From an uncultured Alphaproteobacteria bacterium (lineage in GTDB: Bacteria > Pseudomonadota > Alphaproteobacteria > Methylaequorales > Methylaequoraceae), in NCBI GenBank assembly GCA_902563305.1, contig CACEWP010000004.1, positions 43,150 through 107,149 on the forward strand: a stretch of DNA of 64,000 nt. Reading direction: 5' to 3'. Of the stretch, positions 21,121 through 32,283 are shown piece by piece. The translations under genes and the position numbers were made by a program. The notes below the pieces were generated by a model, which searched no databases, was not told where the DNA came from, and saw only the letters and a list, made by a program, of their open reading frames with translations. Numbering within the stretch: position 1 is the first letter of the stretch; each line of letters starts with the position of its first letter.

Positions 21121-22270
21121 CTTTCGAAAGTGTTACAGATACTTGACAAGCTATACCTTCTTCTCTTCCAAGAAAACCTAATTTTTCAGTCGTAGTTCCT
21201 TTAATGTTTACCCTTTTAATATCAATATTAAGAGCTTCTGAAACACTTTTAATAAATGAAGATTTGTAAACGGACACCCTTGGGTTTTCGCATATAAGTG
21301 TTATATCAAGGTTATTAATTTTAAATTTTTCTTTGATTAATAAATCTCTTGCATATTTCATAAAAAAAACTGAAGCTTTGTTTTTCCACTTTTTGTCAGT
21401 TGGCGGGAAATGATTTCCTATATCTCCAAGACACAATCCACCAAGCACTGCATCAACTATTGAGTGAAAACCAACATCAGCATCCGAATGACCTTCTAGA
21501 CTCTTATCGAAAGGAATTTTTATTCCAAATAGTTTTAAAAACTTACCTTTTTTGAACCTATGAACATCAAAGCCTGTTCCAACTCTAATTTCATTCATAT
21601 AATTTAATCCTTTTGATAATAATTTTCCTAATTCAAAATCTTCTTTTGTAGTAATTTTAAAATTAGATTTTTCACCTTTGATTAATTTTATTTTATTTTT
21701 AAAATCATATAAAACCATAGAATCGTCTGTGTAAATAGAACCTTTTATATTTTTATGTGCTTCATAAATTGAATTAAAACAGAATCCTTGAGGTGTCTGA
21801 ATGAGTTTTAGGTTTTCTCTAGAAACATCTTGGTAATCTTTTTTTTTTAAATATCTAACTGAATCATAAACGTCAAGCGTGGGAATTACGCATATATTTT
21901 TTTTTAAATTAATAAATATTGAGTTTAATAAATTTAAGGAAAAAAAAGGTCTGACTGAGTCGTGAATAAAAATATATTTTGGTTTTTTTTTTTTAGCTTC
22001 TTTAAGTCCGTTAAATACTGACTCTTGTCTTGTTTTTCCACCTTTGATTATAGATATTTGTTTATTTTTGAACAAGAGTTTGGTGTCTTTGATAAATTTA
22101 TCGTGGCTTACTATAATTATTTCATCAAATAATCTTGACTCAACAAATTTATTAACACTTTTTTCTATTATTGTTAAATTATTGATTTTAAAAAATTGTT
22201 TTGCTTTTTTGTTATTAAATCTTTTGCCTAATCCACCGCTAAGTATTATTGCTAAGTTACTTTTTTGCAT
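21113..22270 (-). CDS. ispDF: Bifunctional IspD/IspF (MEP cytidylyltransferase / MEcPP synthase)
   Basis: N-terminal IspD (LSGGLGKRFN, IHDSVRPF) fused to IspF (RVGTGFDVHRF, EGHSDADV). Confidence 0.95.
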   Translation of the reverse strand: MQKSNLAIILSGGLGKRFNNKKAKQFFKINNLTIIEKSVNKFVESRLFDEIIIVSHDKFIKDTKLLFKNKQISIIKGGKTRQESVFNGLKEAKKKKPKYIFIHDSVRPFFSLNLLNSIFINLKKNICVIPTLDVYDSVRYLKKKDYQDVSRENLKLIQTPQGFCFNSIYEAHKNIKGSIYTDDSMVLYDFKNKIKLIKGEKSNFKITTKEDFELGKLLSKGLNYMNEIRVGTGFDVHRFKKGKFLKLFGIKIPFDKSLEGHSDADVGFHSIVDAVLGGLCLGDIGNHFPPTDKKWKNKASVFFMKYARDLLIKEKFKINNLDITLICENPRVSVYKSSFIKSVSEALNIDIKRVNIKGTTTEKLGFLGREEGIACQVSVTLSKDD

Positions 22271-22294
22271 TAATTATTGTAGTATAGATATTAT

Positions 22295-23101
22295 ATGAAT
22301 TTATACATTTCAATTGAAGCTATTTCTTTGTTAAGTTTTATTCTATTTTCTCTTTTATGTTTTACAAGGATAGAAAATAATTTTGATATAAATAAGGCCG
22401 TGTATCTTTTTAGCTTAGCCTTTTTGGCTATCATCGGGATGTTTCATTACATTTTTGTATTAAACTTTATTTCGAATAAACTAGCGGTTATTACATCATT
22501 ACTTATATTAATAATTTTCTGTATATACTTCATATTTTCTGTATTTTCATACCAATTCATAAGATTAAGAGTTTTTTTTATTCCTTTTTTTTTGTTTGTA
22601 CTAATATCTCGTTTTTTAATTGGAATTTCATCAAACGATAATAAAGATCTGACTCAATTATTTGATAATAAATTTTTAGTTTTACACATTATTACATCAC
22701 TCTTCTCTTACTCTTTCATTACAATAAGTCTTGTAATATCTTTTTGCACTTATACTCAATATTCATACATTAAAAAAATGAAGTACAATAAGATAATCAA
22801 TGATTTTCTCCCTTCAATATATGAAAGTGAGGTTTTAGCAATAAAATTTTTATATTTGACAATAATTTTTTTAATTATTTCATTATTGTCTGGTTTCTAT
22901 TATTTTATTGAAACTAATATAGAATTAATTTATTTTTTTAACGAAAAGGTTGTTTTTAGCTTAATAACATTGTTTCTTACCATCTTAATTATATTATTGA
23001 GAAAATTAAGAGGTTTATCTGGTCAAATGGTATTTAAAATGGTTTTATTGAGTTACTTGCTAATAAGTTTTTCTTATTTTGGAATAAAATTACTAGGCTA
23101 A
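22295..23101 (+). CDS. YpjD/CcsA-type cytochrome c assembly-family membrane protein
   Basis: About 8 TM helices; LHIITSLFSYSFITIS and RKLRGLSGQ resemble the YpjD/CcsA family. Confidence 0.7.
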   Translation: MNLYISIEAISLLSFILFSLLCFTRIENNFDINKAVYLFSLAFLAIIGMFHYIFVLNFISNKLAVITSLLILIIFCIYFIFSVFSYQFIRLRVFFIPFFLFVLISRFLIGISSNDNKDLTQLFDNKFLVLHIITSLFSYSFITISLVISFCTYTQYSYIKKMKYNKIINDFLPSIYESEVLAIKFLYLTIIFLIISLLSGFYYFIETNIELIYFFNEKVVFSLITLFLTILIILLRKLRGLSGQMVFKMVLLSYLLISFSYFGIKLLG

Positions 23102-24039
23102 TGATCAATATTGGGGATTTAAAAATTAAAAGTAATTTTTTGTTAGCTCCAATGTCAGGTGTTACAGATTATCCAAATAGAGAGATAGTCAAAAAATTTG
23201 AACCTGGATTAGTTTTTTCTGAAATGATTGCTAGTAGAGCATTATTATCTCAAAATGAAAAAACTCTTAAAATGATTAAGAAAACTGATAACTATATTTC
23301 GGCAATTCAGTTAGCTGGCTGCGATGCCAAAATAATGGGAGAAGCTTCTAAGATTTGTGAGAATAGTGGAGCAGATATTATTGATATAAATATGGGTTGT
23401 CCAGTTAAAAAAGTTGTTAATGGTTTTGCTGGTTCTGCTTTAATGAAAAATGAAGGGCTCGCAACAAAAATTTTAGAATCTGTAACAAGATCTGTAAATA
23501 TTCCAGTAACATTAAAAATGAGGAAGGGTTGGGATGATAATTCTCTAAATGCACCAAATATTGCTAAAATTGCAGAAAATTGTGGAATAAAAATGATTAC
23601 TATTCATGGAAGAACCAGATGTCAAATGTATAAGGGTAGATCAGATTGGAAATTTGTTAAAAATGTAAAAAGAAGTGTTAAAATACCAGTTTTAGTAAAT
23701 GGGGATATAACTAATAATAAAAGTTTAAAAGAAGCCTTAAGGGATTCTGAGGCAGATGGAGCAATGATAGGACGAGGTTCCTACGGAAGACCCTGGATTT
23801 TTCAAGAACTAAACTCAGATACTCCTTTAAAAATAAATAACAGTTTTAAAAAAGATATAATATTAAACCATTTACAATTGAGCTTAGAGCATTACGGCAA
23901 AGAGATTGGCTTAAAGTCATTTAGAAAACATTTAGGATGGTATTCAAAATCAATAATCAATTCTAATGAGTTTAGATCTAAAATAAATCAATGTACAGAC
24001 GAAGTTAAATTGAAATATTTAATCAATGATTTTTTTTAA
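23101..24039 (+). CDS. dusB: tRNA-dihydrouridine synthase B
   Basis: LAPMSGVTDYPNR, NMGCPVKKV, TIHGRTRCQMY, IGRGSYGRPW; upstream of ntrBC. Confidence 0.96.
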   Translation: MINIGDLKIKSNFLLAPMSGVTDYPNREIVKKFEPGLVFSEMIASRALLSQNEKTLKMIKKTDNYISAIQLAGCDAKIMGEASKICENSGADIIDINMGCPVKKVVNGFAGSALMKNEGLATKILESVTRSVNIPVTLKMRKGWDDNSLNAPNIAKIAENCGIKMITIHGRTRCQMYKGRSDWKFVKNVKRSVKIPVLVNGDITNNKSLKEALRDSEADGAMIGRGSYGRPWIFQELNSDTPLKINNSFKKDIILNHLQLSLEHYGKEIGLKSFRKHLGWYSKSIINSNEFRSKINQCTDEVKLKYLINDFF

Positions 24040-24048
24040 TGCTTCTTT

Positions 24049-25101
24049 ATGTCTGATAAGCTTCCTCTAGTTTTTTTTAAAACAATTTTTGATCTACTAC
24101 CTGAACCCATTCTTATAATTGATAAGGGTAATTTTAAGATCAAACTTTGTAATATAGAGACTCAAAGTCTTTTAGGAAAGAGTAATGAATATCTCATAGA
24201 TAAAGAACTAAACCAAATATTTCCAAATAATGACGTTTTAATTTCTAATCTTGTAGAAATGATAAAAAAAAGTGAAAACTTTATAATAAAAGATAATTTA
24301 AAGATTAAAAAAGATTTATTTTTTGAGATTAAATGCATAATTCCTGACGAGATTAAAGACAATTTTTTTATTATTTTGAAGCAAGTTAATAATAAGAATA
24401 AGGGTCTAGAAGAAAATCTAGATCATTTTAATGAGATATTTTCTATATTATCCCATGAGGTAAATAATCCTATTTCCTCAATCAAATTAGCTTCAGATCT
24501 TATCAAAAAGCAATATAAAGAAGTAGATAATGAACTTTTAGAAATTATAAAGTCCGAAGCAATGAGAATTACAAGATTATTTAATAATTTTAATTTAACT
24601 GAATTTCAGAGTATGGGAAAAAAGAGTAGTGAGAATATTCATGAGGTTATAAGACTCTGTTTATTTAAAATCAGACAAATGCCTAATAAATTTAAAATTA
24701 TTGAGGAGTTTGATCCTTCCTTACCTTTGATAAGAATAAATAAGGATTTAATTACTCAAGCTTTTGACAATCTATTTATTAATGCATATGAGTCATCAAA
24801 CTTTAATAATTCATCATACTTAAAAATAAAAACCAGATTTATTATTGGAGAGAGTATTAGAATACCTACAATGAAAGATAATATTAAAAAAAACTCTATC
24901 AAAATTATTATTTCAGATAATGGTGTCGGTATTTCTCAAAATTTAATAGAAAAGATTTTTCTACCTTTTTTCTCTACAAAAAAGAAAGGTTCAGGTATAG
25001 GATTATTTTTAGTAAAAAAAATAATTGATGATCATGATGGCGTGATTGTTATAGAATCAAATGAAGGAATTACTTCAGTAGAAATAAATTTACCTTTCTA
25101 A
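24049..25101 (+). CDS. ntrB: Nitrogen regulation sensor histidine kinase NtrB
   Basis: PAS domain, LSHEVNNPISSIKLAS H-box, HATPase_c; ntrC downstream. Confidence 0.93.
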   Translation: MSDKLPLVFFKTIFDLLPEPILIIDKGNFKIKLCNIETQSLLGKSNEYLIDKELNQIFPNNDVLISNLVEMIKKSENFIIKDNLKIKKDLFFEIKCIIPDEIKDNFFIILKQVNNKNKGLEENLDHFNEIFSILSHEVNNPISSIKLASDLIKKQYKEVDNELLEIIKSEAMRITRLFNNFNLTEFQSMGKKSSENIHEVIRLCLFKIRQMPNKFKIIEEFDPSLPLIRINKDLITQAFDNLFINAYESSNFNNSSYLKIKTRFIIGESIRIPTMKDNIKKNSIKIIISDNGVGISQNLIEKIFLPFFSTKKKGSGIGLFLVKKIIDDHDGVIVIESNEGITSVEINLPF

Positions 25102-25109
25102 TTTATATT

Positions 25110-26546
25110 ATGCAAAAAAAAATACTTATAATTGACGATGATTATGCTCTTAAAGTTGTGATGATAAAAGCTCTTCGCACATCCAAAATCAATATAAAAA
25201 CTGCAGCAACAATATCAGAGGGCTGGTATTTACTTGAAAAAGAAGAATTTGATTTGGTGATTTGCGATGTGGTTCTGCCGGATGGAGATGGTTTGGAATT
25301 AGTGAAGAAGTTAAAAAAAAAATTTAGTCATTTAGAGTTCATAATTATAAGTGCACAAAATAATATTTTAACAGCAATTAAAGCAGATCAACTTGATGTT
25401 TTTGAATATATTACAAAACCACTTGATCTTAATGATTTAATAATATCTGTAGATAGATCACTAAAAAAGAAAACAGAAAAAAATCAAAATTTTAAGTTTG
25501 AAGAAAACCTTCCTATGATTGGAACCTCTCAAGTGATGCAAGTTGTTTATAAAAATATTGCTAAGATTACGAAAACTAATTTTTCTGTGTTAATAAACGG
25601 AGAATCTGGTACTGGGAAAGAGTTAGTTGCCAAAACTATACATAACTTTAGTGACCGTTCTAAAGAGCCTTTTACAGCAATTAATATGGCTTCGCTGCCA
25701 GAAAATCTAATTGAAAGTGAATTATTTGGTTATGAAAAAGGGGCTTTTACTGGGGCAGAAAAAAAAACACTCGGATTTTTTGAAAAATCATCAGGTGGTA
25801 CAATTTTTTTAGATGAAATAGGTGATATGCCGTATGATATTCAGTCACGTTTATTAAGAGTTCTTCAATTTGGAGAATTCACTAGAGTTGGTGGAAGAGA
25901 GTTGATAAAAACCGATGTAAGAATCATTTCAGCTACTAATAAAGACTTGAATAGTGCCATCTCAAAGAATGAATTTAGAGAGGATCTATATTATAGATTA
26001 AACGTTATTAATATAACGCTGCCAGCTTTAAGAGAAAGAGAAAATGATATTATCTCGATTGCTCAACATTATTTATCTTTATATTCCGAGAGAAAAAAAC
26101 AATTTGATAGTTCAGCTATTAATTTTCTAAGAGGTTATAGTTGGCCCGGAAATGTGAGAGAACTTGAAAATTTACTAAAAAGAGTTTCAGTACTTACTTC
26201 TGAAACTATTATTAATTCTACAATACTAGAAGATTATATTGATTACGATAAACCAAATACTTATGAAAATAACCATGATCTAACTAATAAAAGTGAAAAA
26301 GAAAATTTACGCTCTTATCTAGATAATTTTTTAAAAAATTTCTTTAAAACCCTAGATTCCAATGATGAAAAAATTGGTTTGCATAATAAATTTATGGATG
26401 AGTTTGAAAGACCTTTAATAGTGAAAACACTTAATTTTTGTAGGGGTAATCAAATTAAAACTTCAAAAATTCTTGGTATTAATAGAAATACTTTAAGAAC
26501 TAAGATTAAAAAATTTAATATTCCAACAAAACTTGGGAAAAAATGA
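25110..26546 (+). CDS. ntrC: Sigma-54-dependent response regulator NtrC
   Basis: Receiver domain, GESGTGKE Walker A, GAFTGA, FLDEIGDMP Walker B, Fis-type HTH. Confidence 0.96.
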   Translation: MQKKILIIDDDYALKVVMIKALRTSKINIKTAATISEGWYLLEKEEFDLVICDVVLPDGDGLELVKKLKKKFSHLEFIIISAQNNILTAIKADQLDVFEYITKPLDLNDLIISVDRSLKKKTEKNQNFKFEENLPMIGTSQVMQVVYKNIAKITKTNFSVLINGESGTGKELVAKTIHNFSDRSKEPFTAINMASLPENLIESELFGYEKGAFTGAEKKTLGFFEKSSGGTIFLDEIGDMPYDIQSRLLRVLQFGEFTRVGGRELIKTDVRIISATNKDLNSAISKNEFREDLYYRLNVINITLPALRERENDIISIAQHYLSLYSERKKQFDSSAINFLRGYSWPGNVRELENLLKRVSVLTSETIINSTILEDYIDYDKPNTYENNHDLTNKSEKENLRSYLDNFLKNFFKTLDSNDEKIGLHNKFMDEFERPLIVKTLNFCRGNQIKTSKILGINRNTLRTKIKKFNIPTKLGKK

Positions 26547-28666
26547 TTGATTCTAAACTAAACGATTTGATTGATAAAAAGGATTCATTAAATATATTCT
26601 TCTTATTTCTTTTTTCTCTATCATTTGTTCTCAGTTTATTAATATTTTTAACATTGACTGGTAACTTATCTAATTTAGAGCAAATTGATAATGTTTCGGA
26701 TCTTATAAAAATTAATTTTACATTAATCGTAATTCTTATTTTGATCTCATTTAGGAAGATCAAGGAAAATTTCGACAATAGAAAATTTAAATCAAAATTT
26801 AAGGTTCAATTTACTCTTCTTTTTATTTTTATAACATTAATACCGTCAACTTTAATAACAATTTTCTCTTTAATTTTTTTTGATCAGGGTATCAAGATAT
26901 GGTTTAATGATAAAATTAAGCAAGTAATTAATGGATCAAAGAATATTTCTGAATCGTATTTTAGTGAACATATAAGTAATATCAAAAATGATATATTATT
27001 TGTAAATAGTGAAATTAATAATGAAAAAATTGTTTTTTTTACAAACAAGAATAGATTAACTGAGTTTTTAAATTACTTTGCTGAAATTAAAGATTTAGAT
27101 GAAGCAATTATATTTGAGGGAACTGGTCAATTACTAGCAAAAGTAGGAAGTTTTTTAATTGAATCTGAAACTGCTCCTCCAATGTGGTCCTTTTTAATTG
27201 CAGATGATGGTGATATTGCAGTTTTTCCTAACAATGAAAAAACTAAAGTTAGAGCCTTAATGAAAATACAAAGAGCTATACCTACTTATTTATTTATTGG
27301 AAAAGATGTAGATTCAAATGTGTTGAGTCGAGTTGAGAAAGTTGATAATGCTGCAACAGAATATCTAAATATTACAAAAAAGTTAGATGACTTCCAGTCT
27401 CAATTTAACTTACTTTTTATAGCAATTAATTTTTTAATGATACTTCTTTCGATTTGGTTTGGATTAAGATTTTCTAGTAGAATTATAGAACCAATATTAC
27501 AAATTATTAATGACTCCGAAAAAATTATAAAAGACGATTTTTCAACAAGAATTAGAGTGTTTAAAGGAAATAATGAATTTAATATTTTATCTAATGTATT
27601 AAATAAAATGCTTGATATTCTCAACTATCAAAGAGATAGACTTTTTAAAGCTAAAGAGACTATAAATCTGAGGAGAAAGTTTACTGAAAATATTATAAAT
27701 AACGTAAGTACTGGTATAATTTATATTGATTTAAACAATAAGGTGCTTTTAAGTAATAAAAATTCTCAAAAAATATTTGATACAAAAATAACTAAAGATT
27801 TTTTAATTCATAACAATGTCGTATCTAACGTAATTAAACAGTTCAAGCAAAAACTTATTAAAAATAATGAATTACAAATAAAGTATTTAACAAAAGATAA
27901 GTTGAAGTTTCTTAATATTAAAATATCAGAGATCATAGAGAAAAAAACTATAAAAGGATTCATTTTAAATATTGACGATGTATCAGAGTTAGTTTCTGCA
28001 CAAAAACACGCGGCATGGTCAAGTGTTGCTCGATATATGGCTCATGAAATTAAAAATCCCTTAACTCCTATAAAACTCTCTGCTCAAAGAATTGAGAAAT
28101 CCTTCAATCTAAATGATCAAAAAAAAAAAGTTTTTCTTGAATGTACAGAAACAATAAAAAGACAAGTTAATAATATTCAAAAACTTGTGAGCGAGTTTTC
28201 AAACTTTGCAAGAATGCCTGAGAGTAGTTTCAAAGAAGTAAAACTGAATTCTATTATTGATACTCAGATTAATACAATAAAGATCTTAGATAATAAAATT
28301 AAGATTATATATGAAAATGAGTTCAAAGACTTGAAGATAAATTGTGACAAAGATCAATTGGGGAGAGTCTTTTTAAATGTTCTAAAGAATTCATATGAAT
28401 CCTTATCTGAAAAAAATAAAATTATATCTTTAAACGTGTTAAAAGATAAGAAATATGTTGTGATTTTAATTGAAGATAGTGGTAGAGGTTTTCCTGAAAA
28501 TAGAGATAAATTATTTGAACCTTATATAACAAATAAAATTAATGGAACTGGTTTGGGGCTTGCAATATGCAAAAAAATTATTGAAGATCATGGAGGGGAA
28601 ATTAATTTATTGAATAGTGAAAAATTTGGTGGAGCTTCTGTGCGAATTAAACTTTTTAAAGTTTGA
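26543..28666 (+). CDS. ntrY: Sensor histidine kinase NtrY
   Basis: TM segments, HAMP, PAS, MAHEIKNPLTPIKLSAQRIE, HATPase. Confidence 0.95.
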   Translation: MIDSKLNDLIDKKDSLNIFFLFLFSLSFVLSLLIFLTLTGNLSNLEQIDNVSDLIKINFTLIVILILISFRKIKENFDNRKFKSKFKVQFTLLFIFITLIPSTLITIFSLIFFDQGIKIWFNDKIKQVINGSKNISESYFSEHISNIKNDILFVNSEINNEKIVFFTNKNRLTEFLNYFAEIKDLDEAIIFEGTGQLLAKVGSFLIESETAPPMWSFLIADDGDIAVFPNNEKTKVRALMKIQRAIPTYLFIGKDVDSNVLSRVEKVDNAATEYLNITKKLDDFQSQFNLLFIAINFLMILLSIWFGLRFSSRIIEPILQIINDSEKIIKDDFSTRIRVFKGNNEFNILSNVLNKMLDILNYQRDRLFKAKETINLRRKFTENIINNVSTGIIYIDLNNKVLLSNKNSQKIFDTKITKDFLIHNNVVSNVIKQFKQKLIKNNELQIKYLTKDKLKFLNIKISEIIEKKTIKGFILNIDDVSELVSAQKHAAWSSVARYMAHEIKNPLTPIKLSAQRIEKSFNLNDQKKKVFLECTETIKRQVNNIQKLVSEFSNFARMPESSFKEVKLNSIIDTQINTIKILDNKIKIIYENEFKDLKINCDKDQLGRVFLNVLKNSYESLSEKNKIISLNVLKDKKYVVILIEDSGRGFPENRDKLFEPYITNKINGTGLGLAICKKIIEDHGGEINLLNSEKFGGASVRIKLFKV

Positions 28667-28685
28667 ATTTATATAATTAAAAAAT

Positions 28686-30044
28686 ATGAATAGTAAAGAA
28701 AGTAGAATTTTAATAATTGATGATGAACCTGATATTTGTGATCAACTTTCAGGACTTTTGAATGATATAGGTTACATATGCGATAAAGCTACAACATCTG
28801 AAAAAGGGATCGAAATATTTAAGAAAAACAATTTTTCATTGGTTCTTTTAGACATTTGGTTAAATAATTCAAAATTTGATGGATTTCAAGCCCTAGAAAA
28901 AATTCTTGGAATTGATCAGAATATTCCAGTAATTATGATTAGTGGTCATGGAAATATTGAAACAGCAGTTAACTCAATCAAAAAAGGTGCCTATGATTTC
29001 ATAGAAAAACCATTTGATAGTGATTTGTTGATTTTCAAAATTAAAAAAGCACTTGAAAATTTTATCCTAAAAAAAAAGATAAAAGATCTTGCAAAAAAAG
29101 ATATAGATTCAGAAATAGTTGCATTTTCAAAATCTTCTAAACTTCTTGAAAAGCAAATTAATGAGATTAGTAAAATAGATTCAAATGTAATTTTAATTGG
29201 TGATAATGGGAGTGGAAAAGAGTTTGTTGCATCAAGGATTCATAATCTTTCTCATAGAGCTAAAAAAAACTTCAAATCTGTTGACTGTAAATTAGAAAAA
29301 TTAACACTTGAGAAAAACCTTTTTGGTTACGAAGAAAATCAGGTTATTAAAGATTTAGGTATACTTGACGAAATTCATAATGGAACAATTTATTTTAAAA
29401 ATATAAATTTTTTTCCAGAAAACCTCCAAGGTAAAATTTTGAGAATTTTAGAAGAAAAAAAGTATTATAGAGATGGAGCTCTTAATTCCAATCCCCTTAA
29501 TCTTAGAGTTATTGCATCTGCTTCAACTAATTTCAGAAAATTAAATCTAAGAGCAGATTTACTAAAAAAACTAAATTTTTCTATAATAGAGGTACCCAGT
29601 TTAATGAAAAGAAAAGAAGACATAGAAAAATTAATTGAAATATTTGCTGATAAAACTGTAGTTGAAAAAAATCTCACAGTAGCTAGGTTCTCTGAAGAAG
29701 CAATATCTTACATAATAAATCTTAATTTCTTTAAAAATATTTCTCAACTTAAAAAATTTGTTGAATGGATTCTTGTTATGCTAAATTCTAAAAATATTAC
29801 TGAAATTTCAAAAAATGATCTTCTTGATACATTTTCCGATCTTTTTGGCTCAAATTATGCTAATTCTGAAGATTCAATGAATTTAAATATAAAAGTTGCA
29901 AGAGAGCAATTTGAAAAAAAATATCTTATATACAATCTCGAAAAATTTAAATATAACGTATCTAAAATGTCAGATGCAATTGGTATGGAAAGAACTGCCT
30001 TATATAGAAAACTGAAACTTTTAAATATTAATACGGAATTTTAA
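28686..30044 (+). CDS. ntrX: Response regulator NtrX with degenerate AAA+ domain
   Basis: Intact receiver, degenerate AAA+ (GDNGSGKE retained; GAFTGA and Walker B DE absent), C-terminal Fis HTH; ntrY upstream. Confidence 0.93.
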   Translation: MNSKESRILIIDDEPDICDQLSGLLNDIGYICDKATTSEKGIEIFKKNNFSLVLLDIWLNNSKFDGFQALEKILGIDQNIPVIMISGHGNIETAVNSIKKGAYDFIEKPFDSDLLIFKIKKALENFILKKKIKDLAKKDIDSEIVAFSKSSKLLEKQINEISKIDSNVILIGDNGSGKEFVASRIHNLSHRAKKNFKSVDCKLEKLTLEKNLFGYEENQVIKDLGILDEIHNGTIYFKNINFFPENLQGKILRILEEKKYYRDGALNSNPLNLRVIASASTNFRKLNLRADLLKKLNFSIIEVPSLMKRKEDIEKLIEIFADKTVVEKNLTVARFSEEAISYIINLNFFKNISQLKKFVEWILVMLNSKNITEISKNDLLDTFSDLFGSNYANSEDSMNLNIKVAREQFEKKYLIYNLEKFKYNVSKMSDAIGMERTALYRKLKLLNINTEF

Positions 30045-30046
30045 TT

Positions 30047-31429
30047 ATGAAGATTATTGTATGCGGAGCTGGTGAAATTGGTTCCAATATTGCCAAACAA
30101 CTTGTTTATGAGGATAATGATGTCACTATTATCGATGAATCGGAATCTTCCTTAAGATTACTTAATAAAAGTGTTGATTTAAAAACAGTTTCTGGAAAAA
30201 CGTCACATCCTGAAATTCTTGAAAAAGCTGGAGCAGATGAGGCAGATATGATCATTGCGGTTTCAGATAGTGACGAACTAAATATAATCTCTTGTGAACT
30301 TGCCAACCATTTATTTAAGATACCTCTGAAAGTTGCTAGAATAAAGGAGTCCGAATATTTAAAGAAAAACTATGCTGACAAACTATTTGTATCGGGAAAA
30401 ATTGATGTTGATGCAATAATTTCTCCTGAACTTGAGGTTGCAAAAGATGTGATTAGAAAGTTAAATACCCCTGGTGCATTTGATTCTTTTTATTTAGGTA
30501 ATAAAATAGCTAGAATAATAGGAATTTCTATAAATGAAACATGTCCAATAATTAATACTCCATTAAGGATGCTTCCAGGAATTTTTTCAGGTTTAGAAGT
30601 AAAAATATTATCAATCTTTAGAAAAAATGAAATAATTATTCCATCAGGTAAAATTGAATTATATCCAGGTGACGATATCTATATTTGTATAAAAAATGAA
30701 GATATATTAAGGGCATTAAGAGTATTTGGAATAAAATCTCAAGAAAATAGAAAACTAATTGTAGTAGGTGCAGGGAATATTGGCTTAAACATTTTAAAGT
30801 TATTAGAGAAGGATTACCCTGATATTAATTGTAAAATAATTGACAATGATCTTGAAAGAACAAAAGACATTTCATCACAATTGTCGAAGCAAAGCACAAT
30901 TCTTTGTGGTGATGCTAATGACTCAAATCTTTTAAAAGAAGCAGGTGCATCAAACGCTGAAGCAATAATAACTGTAACTGATGATGATGAAGTAAATATA
31001 TTTTCATCGCTTTTAGCAAAGGACCTTGGATGTAAGAGAACAATGGCAATTGTTAACAATACAAATTATAGAAACCTATCCAAAAAACTTGATTTAGATG
31101 TTCTTATTAATCCAGGTAATATTACGACATCGGCTATTCTTCAATATGTAAGAAGAGGAAAAGTAAAGGAAGTTCACGACTTTGGAAATGACAGAGGGGA
31201 AATAATGGAAATTGAAATTCTTCCAACAACTAAATTTGCTGATAAAAAAATTGAGGACCTAGATATGCCTAAAGGTGTTGTTATTGGGGGTATTGTTAGA
31301 GAAGATAAATTAATTTTTCCTGATGAAAATACAACGATTTATGTAAAAGATAAATTAATAATTTTTTCCGAACCATCATCAATTAAAGAAATTGAAAAAT
31401 ACTCTGAAGTCAATATAGAGTTCTTTTAA
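30047..31429 (+). CDS. trkA: Trk system K+ transport NAD-binding protein TrkA
   Basis: Two RCK_N/RCK_C repeats: IIVCGAGEIGSNIAKQL and LIVVGAGNIGLNILKLL. Confidence 0.96.
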   Translation: MKIIVCGAGEIGSNIAKQLVYEDNDVTIIDESESSLRLLNKSVDLKTVSGKTSHPEILEKAGADEADMIIAVSDSDELNIISCELANHLFKIPLKVARIKESEYLKKNYADKLFVSGKIDVDAIISPELEVAKDVIRKLNTPGAFDSFYLGNKIARIIGISINETCPIINTPLRMLPGIFSGLEVKILSIFRKNEIIIPSGKIELYPGDDIYICIKNEDILRALRVFGIKSQENRKLIVVGAGNIGLNILKLLEKDYPDINCKIIDNDLERTKDISSQLSKQSTILCGDANDSNLLKEAGASNAEAIITVTDDDEVNIFSSLLAKDLGCKRTMAIVNNTNYRNLSKKLDLDVLINPGNITTSAILQYVRRGKVKEVHDFGNDRGEIMEIEILPTTKFADKKIEDLDMPKGVVIGGIVREDKLIFPDENTTIYVKDKLIIFSEPSSIKEIEKYSEVNIEFF

Positions 31430-32283
31430 TGTCGATTTGCTTTATAAACGGTTCATTTGAAGACAAATCTTCAGCTTCGATATCGATTCAAGATCGAGGT
31501 TTCAATTTTTCTGACGGCGTGTACGAGGTAATGTCCTTCCAGAAGAATAAAATAATCAATTTTGATAAACATATTAAACGTCTTGATAGATCTCTTAATA
31601 GTTTAAGAATTATAAAACCTATGAGAAACTTTAAATCACTAGAGTTAATAATAAAAAAACTCATTAAACTAAATCACTTACGTGATGGTTTTCTGTATTT
31701 ACAAATTACAAGAGGAAGTTCATCTAGGAACCATCTCTTTCCTTCATTGATTAACCCAAACATTGTGATTTTCACATTTAGCATAAAATTAGATGTAAAA
31801 ATGATCAAAAATGGAGTGAATGTTATGCTTTCTGACGATTTAAGATGGAAAAGATGCGATATAAAGTCTATTTCGTTATTGCCGAATGTTTTAGAAAAGC
31901 AAAACGCACATGAAAATGGAATGTATGAATCGTGGCAAAAAAGGGATAACTTAATTACCGAAGGATCAACATCAAACGCGTTTATTGTAAACTCTAAGAA
32001 TGAGATTCAAACCCATCCAGCAAATAATTACATTTTAGGAGGAGTTACTAGGGATACTGTAATTGACCTCGCGAAAAATTCTAAGTTTATTGTCAAAGAG
32101 AAAGCATTCACAAAATCAGAATTATTTAAATGTAGAGAAGCATTTTTAACTAGTACAACTGCAAGAATCCTTCCCGTTATAAGTGTTGATAATAAAAAAA
32201 TTTTTAATGGTAAACCTGGTGAAATAACCAAAACGTTGATTACAAAATATAATGAGCTTATAAAAAGTCAATCACATGAATAA
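31429..32283 (+). CDS. D-amino-acid aminotransferase (class IV PLP enzyme)
   Basis: IQDRGFNFSDGVYEV, LITEGSTSNAFIV, GGVTRDTVIDLAK. Confidence 0.92.
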   Translation: MSICFINGSFEDKSSASISIQDRGFNFSDGVYEVMSFQKNKIINFDKHIKRLDRSLNSLRIIKPMRNFKSLELIIKKLIKLNHLRDGFLYLQITRGSSSRNHLFPSLINPNIVIFTFSIKLDVKMIKNGVNVMLSDDLRWKRCDIKSISLLPNVLEKQNAHENGMYESWQKRDNLITEGSTSNAFIVNSKNEIQTHPANNYILGGVTRDTVIDLAKNSKFIVKEKAFTKSELFKCREAFLTSTTARILPVISVDNKKIFNGKPGEITKTLITKYNELIKSQSHE

